Below are positions 58,563 to 64,000 of a stretch of 64,000 nt of DNA, one piece after another; within the stretch, counting starts at the first letter, position 1; every line of letters begins with the position of its first letter. This DNA is from Natronincola peptidivorans. Its GTDB lineage: Bacteria > Bacillota > Clostridia > Peptostreptococcales > Natronincolaceae. The stretch covers positions 94,963 to 158,962 of the forward strand of contig NZ_FOHU01000005.1 of NCBI RefSeq assembly GCF_900111615.1, given 5' to 3'. The notes beneath the pieces are model-generated. The model saw only the letters and a program-made list of their open reading frames with translations, ran no database searches and was not told where the DNA came from. A program made the position numbers and the translations under genes.

Positions 58563-59402
58563 TTAACTATATTTTAATACCAAGCCAACTCCCATCTCCT
58601 TTATGGTAACAGCTTTCGATAAGGCTATCTTTGATTTTAAATCCGTGCAATGTCCTGCATGCATTTGATTTATATTCCTTTGTTCTATATATTCAGTAGT
58701 ATATTTAAGTAATTCCTCTGTTGGGTCTAGCAAATGAAAGCCTCCAACTATATCAAAAATCCTATCCTCTTGACAAACCTTTTTTGCATATTCAATAATA
58801 TTACATATCCCTGCATGTGAGCATCCTGTTATAATCACTAAGCCCTTTGTAGACTTGTAGGCCAGTGCAGAGTCGTCCAGCAAATAATCATCTACTTCTT
58901 TGGCATTATACTGAGTTTTTCCAATAGGCTTTTTATTTTCAAAATGATTCGTTCTTTCTATTTCTCCTAGAAAAACCAGCTTGTCTGTTATCCACACTGG
59001 TTCTTTGCTTAATGTCATATGAAAATGCTTTGCTAGTTTCTCCTCTGTAAGTATGGAGCCTATCTCTTCCTTGTCTGATATTTGCTTATGTTTAAATGCT
59101 AGTGGATGCGCCATAAGCTGAGGTTTATTATAATTTATATTTTCTATCGTTGCTTCTGTATAAAGCTTTATCAAATCATATAATCCCCAGGTATGATCAA
59201 TATGCCCATGGGAAATCACAATAGTATCTATGTTCCTTAAGCTTATATTCATTTTTTGTGCATTTCTAATAAATGCATCAGAGTAGCCTGCATCAAATAA
59301 AATATTCATATCCTCTAATTCAATGAAATAAGAAACTCCTGGTTCACCGTAAAAATAACGATCGATCAAGGTATTGTTATCTAGTAGTATTGTCAATTTC
59401 AT
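58563..59402 (-). CDS. MBL-fold metallohydrolase
   Basis: The ATG at 59402 with GAAGGGAG eight bases upstream gives 279 residues. The metal motif SHGHIDHTWG (HxHxDH) lies near residue 65. Further ligands are likely in ITGCSHAGICN (about 195-205) and the final His in QMHAGHCTDL. The GCSHAGICNI element is typical of the branch annotated as dihydropteridine or 7,8-dihydropterin-6-yl-methyl phosphate synthase-related. Substrate not readable. It follows the small membrane-protein gene by only 14 bases. Confidence 0.8.
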   Translation of the reverse strand: MKLTILLDNNTLIDRYFYGEPGVSYFIELEDMNILFDAGYSDAFIRNAQKMNISLRNIDTIVISHGHIDHTWGLYDLIKLYTEATIENINYNKPQLMAHPLAFKHKQISDKEEIGSILTEEKLAKHFHMTLSKEPVWITDKLVFLGEIERTNHFENKKPIGKTQYNAKEVDDYLLDDSALAYKSTKGLVIITGCSHAGICNIIEYAKKVCQEDRIFDIVGGFHLLDPTEELLKYTTEYIEQRNINQMHAGHCTDLKSKIALSKAVTIKEMGVGLVLKYS

Positions 59403-59416
59403 CTTTTGTGCTCCCT

Positions 59417-59695
59417 TCATTTTATCTTAGCTACCATAATTTGTGAAATACCTGCAGCAATATTCATGATGGCTGCTATCAACCCAAGATACAGGGTAAA
59501 TCTCCATCGACCTTTGCTGGCCTCCCCTTCATCAAATTGTATTTTCGTATTATATACTAAACCTAACATTACTACTGCTAAAGAAAAAGGTGATAGTCCA
59601 GGGATCATGATTTCTTTAGCTAAATACAGTACAGATGTAACAATTGTAATGATAGCAGCAATCATAGTAACAATATTAATAACTTTGTGCTTCAT
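59417..59695 (-). CDS. Small membrane protein
   Basis: The ATG at 59695 (GGTGAAAAAA upstream) gives 92 residues with three hydrophobic helices (about 5-25, 30-50 and 65-88) joined by a charged loop (TKIQFDEGEASKGRW). I do not recognise a family. It is co-directional with the MBL hydrolase gene, 14 bases apart, and probably in one transcript. Confidence 0.6.
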   Translation of the reverse strand: MKHKVINIVTMIAAIITIVTSVLYLAKEIMIPGLSPFSLAVVMLGLVYNTKIQFDEGEASKGRWRFTLYLGLIAAIMNIAAGISQIMVAKIK

Positions 59696-59850
59696 TTTTT
59701 TCACCTCACCACATCTATTATAGAAGATATTTGTTAAAACTATCAGCTAAAGCTAGTAGCTGTGTTTAACAACATAAACACTATCAGTAAAACTGAAAAA
59801 GTACCCAAGCCTATCAAATACTAACCATTGAAAAATTTTATTTATACTAT

Positions 59851-60405
59851 TCATCTTTCTAAATCCTTATATTTCTTATTTAACTCTGTATGGTTGTTTA
59901 AACTATACAATTCATGCTCCTGCTCTTGGAACAATACTTTGGCCTCCAATGTCAAACCAGTCTTCAATGCTACTCTTTTAGAAGGAATATTATCTGGACG
60001 TATTAAAGAGATCACTCTATTTTTTCCTAGCTGATGAAATGCATAGTTTTTACAAGCTATTGCTGATTCTGTAGCAAATCCTTGATTCCAATAGTCATCT
60101 AAAATCCTATATGCAATCTCGGTTTCCACACGATGATTAATTTTTTGATGTAATAGACCACACATACCAATAAATGTATCACTGTCCTTCAAAAACGCTG
60201 CCCAAAAACAATGGCCATATAACCCATAGCTTTCTATTATTCTATTTAATAATTCTTTTGTTTGCTTCACATCAAGTACTTCAGGGAAAAATCTCATAAC
60301 ATTCTCATTTGAGGATAAAAGATATAAATTATCAAAATCATCCTCATAAAAATGTCGTAGATATAATCTTTCGGTCTGTAAAAGAATATCCTTTCTATTG
60401 GTCAT
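59851..60405 (-). CDS. GNAT acetyltransferase, RimJ/RimL-like
   Basis: 184 residues. It starts ILLQTERLYLRHFYEDDFDNLYLL, the classical first strand of Acetyltransf_3/RimJ-like proteins. The core has RVETEIAYRILDDYWNQGFATESAIACKNYAF (acetyl-CoA loop) and IRPDNIPSKRVALKTGL. Substrate unknown: an N-terminal alpha-amino group or a small amine. It follows the next GNAT gene by 27 bases, so the two form a pair. Confidence 0.82.
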   Translation of the reverse strand: MTNRKDILLQTERLYLRHFYEDDFDNLYLLSSNENVMRFFPEVLDVKQTKELLNRIIESYGLYGHCFWAAFLKDSDTFIGMCGLLHQKINHRVETEIAYRILDDYWNQGFATESAIACKNYAFHQLGKNRVISLIRPDNIPSKRVALKTGLTLEAKVLFQEQEHELYSLNNHTELNKKYKDLER

Positions 60406-60432
60406 ATCTATTGCACCTCGTCAAAATAATCA

Positions 60433-60888
60433 TTAAATACTCTTAAGCATTAAGATCATATTTTCCTCTCTAAAATAGTCATTCTTCTTATAAAAGCTCT
60501 CAGCTAAACTGTCTTTTGCTGTTAAAAGATAAATACAGGAGATATCCTTCTTTTTTAGCTCATCATGGAGGTAATTGATTAATTCTCCACCAATACCCTT
60601 GTTTTGGTAATTGGTTTTTACACACATCTCCTTTAAATAAAACTTGTTACCATCGTGCCAATACTCCATATGTCCAAAAATAAAACCAATGATTTCTTCT
60701 CCATCTAAGTAAACATATCCTAAAAAATTAGGCGTATTGATAATATCAGAAAGCATTCTTCTTGCGGTATCATCCGTCCATTTGTCTCTCCAAGGTGCTT
60801 CATTAAATACTGAGATAAATAAGCTTATACATTGATCCAAATCTGTCTGTATAAATTCCCTTCTCATCATTTTCTTAGCTTCTTGCAT
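60433..60888 (-). CDS. GNAT acetyltransferase (aminoglycoside 6'-acetyltransferase-like group)
   Basis: 151 residues. It begins with DLDQCISLFISVFNEAPWRDKWTDDTA, then YLDGEEIIGFIFGHMEYW, and the acetyl-CoA loop KEMCVKTNYQNKGIGGELINYL, with CIYLLTAKDSLAESFYKKNDYF at the end. Such WxDxW(T) N-termini are seen in AAC(6')-like GNATs, but a resistance role cannot be inferred. AGGAGG lies before the ATG. Upstream gene of a two-gene acetyltransferase pair. Confidence 0.78.
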   Translation of the reverse strand: MQEAKKMMRREFIQTDLDQCISLFISVFNEAPWRDKWTDDTARRMLSDIINTPNFLGYVYLDGEEIIGFIFGHMEYWHDGNKFYLKEMCVKTNYQNKGIGGELINYLHDELKKKDISCIYLLTAKDSLAESFYKKNDYFREENMILMLKSI

Positions 60889-61102
60889 AAACTACGCCTC
60901 CTTGTATATACATCAATTCACTACATAGAAGAACCTGCTTTAAATCTAGAATTGTTTGCAGGCATAAAATAATACTTTCTTCAAAATATTGTAAATTCCT
61001 CTATTTTTTTCATATTCATGAATAAAGAGATTTGTTTTCTTATCCTCCCTAAGAATCTTCAAAGTGTTTAATCCTCCATTTCTTCTATAACTATGCGGTT
61101 TA

Positions 61103-61507
61103 TCAAATCTCCTTCCTGCTCTCATCTTGTGTTGCTAACTCCCTATATACTTCCTTTATTATTATTGCAGTGAAGGTGATAGAGAGAACTAATATCCCCA
61201 TAAACATCATCACCATGGCCCATTCATCCATATTGCCATAATATCCTGATGAGTTAATCACTGAATAAATGACTAAGCCGTTTGATAGAATAAACATTAA
61301 ATTGCCCCAGCTTTGCTTTCTAAATAAGCCTATGCCACTAATGCATAGTAGTATTCCCATGAGCACCTCAGCAATTAAATGAAAGTAGATAGTGATTGGC
61401 TCAGTTTCTAATTCTGGTACAGTGTCGGTGGTTAATAGCATGATCCATAAACCTATAATGCATATTCCTAATAATATTGAATAATAGCCCGTTATTTTTT
61501 TTATCAT
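61103..61507 (-). CDS. Four-helix membrane protein
   Basis: The ATG at 61507 with GAGGAGAG upstream gives 134 residues; the longer frame adds ten basic residues. Four hydrophobic helices (about 5-25, 40-60, 65-85 and 97-120), with a short polar loop after the first (DTVPELETEPITIYFH). I do not recognise a family. It starts some 40 bases after the alpha/beta hydrolase stop, probably in one operon. Confidence 0.6.
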   Translation of the reverse strand: MIKKITGYYSILLGICIIGLWIMLLTTDTVPELETEPITIYFHLIAEVLMGILLCISGIGLFRKQSWGNLMFILSNGLVIYSVINSSGYYGNMDEWAMVMMFMGILVLSITFTAIIIKEVYRELATQDESRKEI

Positions 61508-61547
61508 CTTATCTCTCCTCGTTTTCTTAAAATACAAGTTGTTAAAA

Positions 61548-62381
61548 CTATTGAATCCTTTCCAGGAATTTCTTTATACTATCCCAATATAGACTATGGT
61601 ATTGGATTGTATTATGAACTACCCCATCAAGAATCTCTATATCAACTTCGCCCCCCCACTTTTCTGCTAAATTGGTAGCATGTTGTGAAGGTATTACTTT
61701 ATCATCTTTAGCTGCTAGCACTAACAATGGTTGCTTGATATTTGGAGCCTTCTCTATAGAATCAAATCTATTTCTCAATATCCAATCTGCTGGGATTATC
61801 CTCATCTTATTTTGAACCACCTTGATTAAGCTATCAAATGGCGTTATTAATATCACACCATGAATATCCTTCTTTTCCGCAATAGCTACGGCTACTCCAG
61901 TTCCTATGCTTCTGCCCATCACAACAATGTTTTCTTTATCGATATCCTCCCGTTTAATCATCTCATCAAAAATCACCACTGCATCCTTGTGTAAGTGTTT
62001 CTCCTTTGGCCTGCCTTCACTTAATCCATATCCTCGATAATTCACTAATAATAAAGAATAACCTGAAAAATGATCCCAATTTCTAACCATATGAGACACT
62101 TCTTCTGCATTCCCGCCATAATAAATAATCAAAGGAGATTTCTCCACTTCTTTATTCTTAACCAGCCATCCATGCAGTAATGTTTCATCATAGGAGTTTA
62201 TGATAATCTCCTCTACATTTGAGCTTTCTTTAATTAACTCCTCAGAATAATCCCTAGTTATTTTTTGTGGGAAGTAAATAAAGCTCTCTTGAAAAACAAA
62301 TAAAGCAATTAATACCACAATATATATTAAAATTAAATAAATAGCCAAATTAATTAACCTCTTTTCTTGACCCCTGAACAT
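61548..62381 (-). CDS. Membrane-anchored alpha/beta hydrolase
   Basis: The ATG at 62381 with GAGGG eight bases upstream gives 277 residues. One N-terminal membrane helix (about 8-28). The hydrolase core has YYGGNAEEVS (oxyanion region), the LLVNYRGYGLSEG strand, the nucleophile elbow VMGRSIGTGVA (Ser near 160), Asp in LLVLAAKDDKVIP and His in GVVHNTI. It resembles the BEM46/ABHD13-like group. Substrate unknown; the anchor suggests activity at or outside the membrane. Confidence 0.8.
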   Translation of the reverse strand: MFRGQEKRLINLAIYLILIYIVVLIALFVFQESFIYFPQKITRDYSEELIKESSNVEEIIINSYDETLLHGWLVKNKEVEKSPLIIYYGGNAEEVSHMVRNWDHFSGYSLLLVNYRGYGLSEGRPKEKHLHKDAVVIFDEMIKREDIDKENIVVMGRSIGTGVAVAIAEKKDIHGVILITPFDSLIKVVQNKMRIIPADWILRNRFDSIEKAPNIKQPLLVLAAKDDKVIPSQHATNLAEKWGGEVDIEILDGVVHNTIQYHSLYWDSIKKFLERIQ

Positions 62382-62597
62382 ATTTTTATCCCTCAAATCA
62401 CTTATTTCTTTAATGCTGTTTTACAGAAACTATATCTATTGGGAAAGGCTTTTTTTGCTAATTGTGTAATCTTGTTTAAAAAGCTTGTCTTAGCTGAAGT
62501 GTATCCATCTCTCCTTTTACTCAGTCCAGCAGAACTTCATCAAGTATATTTGTATTTAATTCTATACCTGCATTGTATATCCTCTTCTAAACTAACA

Positions 62598-62623
62598 CAA
62601 AAAAACCGTACAAAATGTACGGT
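62598..62623 (-). terminator. Terminator behind pduT
   Basis: ACCGTACA (62605-62612) and TGTACGGT (62616-62623) with a three-base loop. The minus-strand tail is seven Ts (62598-62604). Strong terminator, 33 bases beyond the pduT stop, so pduT is the last gene of its operon. Confidence 0.85.
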
Positions 62624-62655
62624 GGTGATTGAAAAAACATCTATTTTCTTTGCTT

Positions 62656-63204
62656 TTACATGATGGATTGCCATATTTTTTCATCTGGATTTGGAATAAC
62701 AGAATGATTTAATAAGGTTCCATCCTTTTCTATCGTTTTGCAAGCTGCTTTTATGGCTGCATCAACTGCTGCAACCTCTCCTGATAAAAACAAATAGCTT
62801 TTTCCACACATCCCTCTAGCAACTCGGATTTCAATGATGGATACATGAGCTGTTTTTGCTGCTATATCCGCTGCAACAATGATGGATGCTGCAGAGAAGG
62901 TTTCAATTACTCCTAGAGCACCTGCTTCCTTTATTTCCGACATACCATACATAGCAGGAAAAATACTGTCATGGGGATTTCCTAATATAAAGCTGTCTAT
63001 CAAATCTTGGTTTGATTCTTTTTTTCCATTTTCTATCGCTGTATTTACAGCGCTTAGCTTTCCAGAAATAAGTACAATATATTTTCCAGGGCAAACTGTT
63101 TGAGCCTGCAGGATCTCTACATCTGCACTTTTTACCATTTTATCTGCTGCTGTAATTCCTGTAGATACAGTTTTATATTCTATTAATCCTATCGCTTGCT
63201 TCAT
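62656..63204 (-). CDS. pduT: Bacterial microcompartment shell protein PduT-like (tandem BMC, Fe-S pore)
   Basis: 182 residues, two BMC domains. The first is MKQAIGLIEYKTVSTGITAADKMVK... and the second begins ALGVIETFSAASIIVAADIAAKTAHV. Cys38 in TVCPGKY sits exactly where PduT Cys38 binds the 4Fe-4S cluster in the trimer pore. The C-terminal SVIPNPDEKIWQSI matches the PduT end. It overlaps the pduS stop by four bases (ATGA). Known role: a shell facet with a redox pore that passes electrons to or from the compartment lumen with PduS. Which compartment type it serves cannot be seen because upstream genes lie outside. Confidence 0.88.
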   Translation of the reverse strand: MKQAIGLIEYKTVSTGITAADKMVKSADVEILQAQTVCPGKYIVLISGKLSAVNTAIENGKKESNQDLIDSFILGNPHDSIFPAMYGMSEIKEAGALGVIETFSAASIIVAADIAAKTAHVSIIEIRVARGMCGKSYLFLSGEVAAVDAAIKAACKTIEKDGTLLNHSVIPNPDEKIWQSIM

Positions 63205-64000
63205 GCATGATCACCCCGGACACGTATATTTATTGTACTGCTATTGACATCTATTATTTCACCGTCAACACTGGCATGGATCTTTGCCCCCAGCTTCCCT
63301 TCGGGAATGTCTCCAATTAATTCTCCTGTTTTTACCTGCATCCCTCTTTGTACTATTGGTATAGCAGGCTGACCTATATGCTGTTGAAGGGGTATCCTTA
63401 CAACATCTGGATTACACTGCTGAAAATCCAGTGGCGCATGTACATCATATTTCTTTAATCCTAAGGCTTCAATTAATCTTTCCTGTGGAATCAGTCTGCT
63501 ATTTCTCATGAAATGAAGCTTTTCTTCATGATAATCAGATGTATGTGGCTTAATCCCCTGTTGGCTCAATTTCTTTTTAAAGGGCTCCATAAGTTTTTGT
63601 GGTGATAAGCCTTGATGACAGGCTATTTTTTCACAAACACCACATCCACAGCAAGCTAAAGTCATGGTAAAGGCTTTTGCATCCTTTGTAATACCATGTG
63701 CAATTTGATTCATAAAGCGATGGGGCTCTATACTGTGGCCTAAGAGATATCTCGGGCACAAATCGGTACACATCCTGCATTGAGAACAAACTGACATTGC
63801 TCTTTTAATATGGAAGGATGGACGTATTTTCCGTGATAATACAAGCTTATGGTTTGAAGGCAGTACAATTAAAGCCTTTGTAGTCTTGGTAACAACCTCC
63901 TGACCATGAAGGAGGGTTCCTGTCATAGGTCCCCCCATAAGAATACTATAATCCTCTGTTTTAGCTCCTCCCCCACAGGCGATGGCTTTTTCTACAGTAG
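63201..64000 (-). CDS. pduS: PduS-like cobalamin reductase / RnfC-like electron transfer protein (partial, C-terminal part)
   Basis: The minus-strand frame is open to the right edge (266 codons); the ATG at 63938 is internal. An RnfC/PduS core with VEKAIACGGGAKTEDYS leads to GGPMTG. Two 4Fe-4S motifs follow: CSQCRMCTDLCP and CCGCGVCEKIAC. The C-terminal segment has a barrel-sandwich look (GMQVKTGELIGDIPEGKLGAKIHASVDGEI). The N-terminal flavin/NADH domain lies outside. Coupled to pduT by a four-base overlap. Known role: flavin and iron-sulfur reductase that regenerates cobalamin or exchanges electrons across the shell via PduT. Confidence 0.85.
   Translation of the reverse strand, partial: TVEKAIACGGGAKTEDYSILMGGPMTGTLLHGQEVVTKTTKALIVLPSNHKLVLSRKIRPSFHIKRAMSVCSQCRMCTDLCPRYLLGHSIEPHRFMNQIAHGITKDAKAFTMTLACCGCGVCEKIACHQGLSPQKLMEPFKKKLSQQGIKPHTSDYHEEKLHFMRNSRLIPQERLIEALGLKKYDVHAPLDFQQCNPDVVRIPLQQHIGQPAIPIVQRGMQVKTGELIGDIPEGKLGAKIHASVDGEIIDVNSSTINIRVRGDHA

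Overview
The window looks like a chromosomal segment of a low-GC anaerobic Firmicute of the class Clostridia (Alkaliphilus/Natronincola-like is my guess). The reasons are AT-rich intergenic DNA, strong AGGAGG ribosome sites with many TTG and GTG starts, a four-subunit pyruvate-type ferredoxin oxidoreductase, LCP, FtsEX and YvlB/YvlD-type cell-envelope genes, and PduT/PduS microcompartment genes at the right edge. I saw no rRNA, tRNA, CRISPR array, transposase or prophage. Most genes lie on the minus strand; the plus-strand exceptions are trmB-xre, an LCP gene, a PAS-GGDEF-HD-GYP gene and a histidine kinase/response regulator pair.

Layout. 1-3.9 kb: the end of a membrane protein gene, then a TetR-controlled flavoprotein operon (FMN-binding membrane protein, flavodoxin, two FMN-reductase-like proteins). 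4-7 kb: asparagine synthase followed by a secreted C39-like peptidase. 7.3-12 kb: a GGDEF-EAL protein, a MATE exporter and a histidine phosphatase. 12.1-14.8 kb: a coiled-coil exported protein with FtsE and FtsX. 15-16.5 kb: trmB and an XRE/S24-like regulator. 16.6-23.4 kb: a LacI-controlled sugar or polyol operon (binding protein, ABC ATPase, permease, isomerase, dehydrogenase). 23.6-29.2 kb: a YgiQ-type radical SAM protein, a membrane-anchored amidohydrolase and an LCP protein. 29.2-33 kb: a DUF2089/YvlB/YvlD operon and a MarR-ArsA-small protein operon. 33-36.2 kb: porCDAB. 36.4-40.2 kb: a PAS-GGDEF-HD-GYP protein and a MetF-like protein. 40.4-43.8 kb: a YtrA-type GntR/ABC operon. 43.9-48.1 kb: a second type IIA topoisomerase. 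48.4-53.3 kb: an operon of a substrate-binding-like protein, a sensor-fused MFS transporter and an acetyltransferase, behind an orphan flaG. 53.7-56.7 kb: a 7TM histidine kinase and its regulator. 56.9-62.4 kb: a frameshifted Cache-domain gene and small housekeeping or accessory genes. 62.6-64 kb: pduT and part of pduS.

Several operons share one design: a regulator comes first, a near-consensus sigma-A promoter precedes it, and a palindrome sits at the start of transcription (TetR, LacI, MarR, GntR). The parts that look least described are the sensor-MFS/binding-protein/acetyltransferase operon, the coiled-coil FtsEX partner without a hydrolase domain, the amidohydrolase that has lost its HxH motif, the MarR-ArsA operon with a shared C-terminal peptide, and a family of look-alike composite hairpins behind several operons. 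Start codons were re-chosen in many genes from ribosome-site spacing; each change is stated in the entry.
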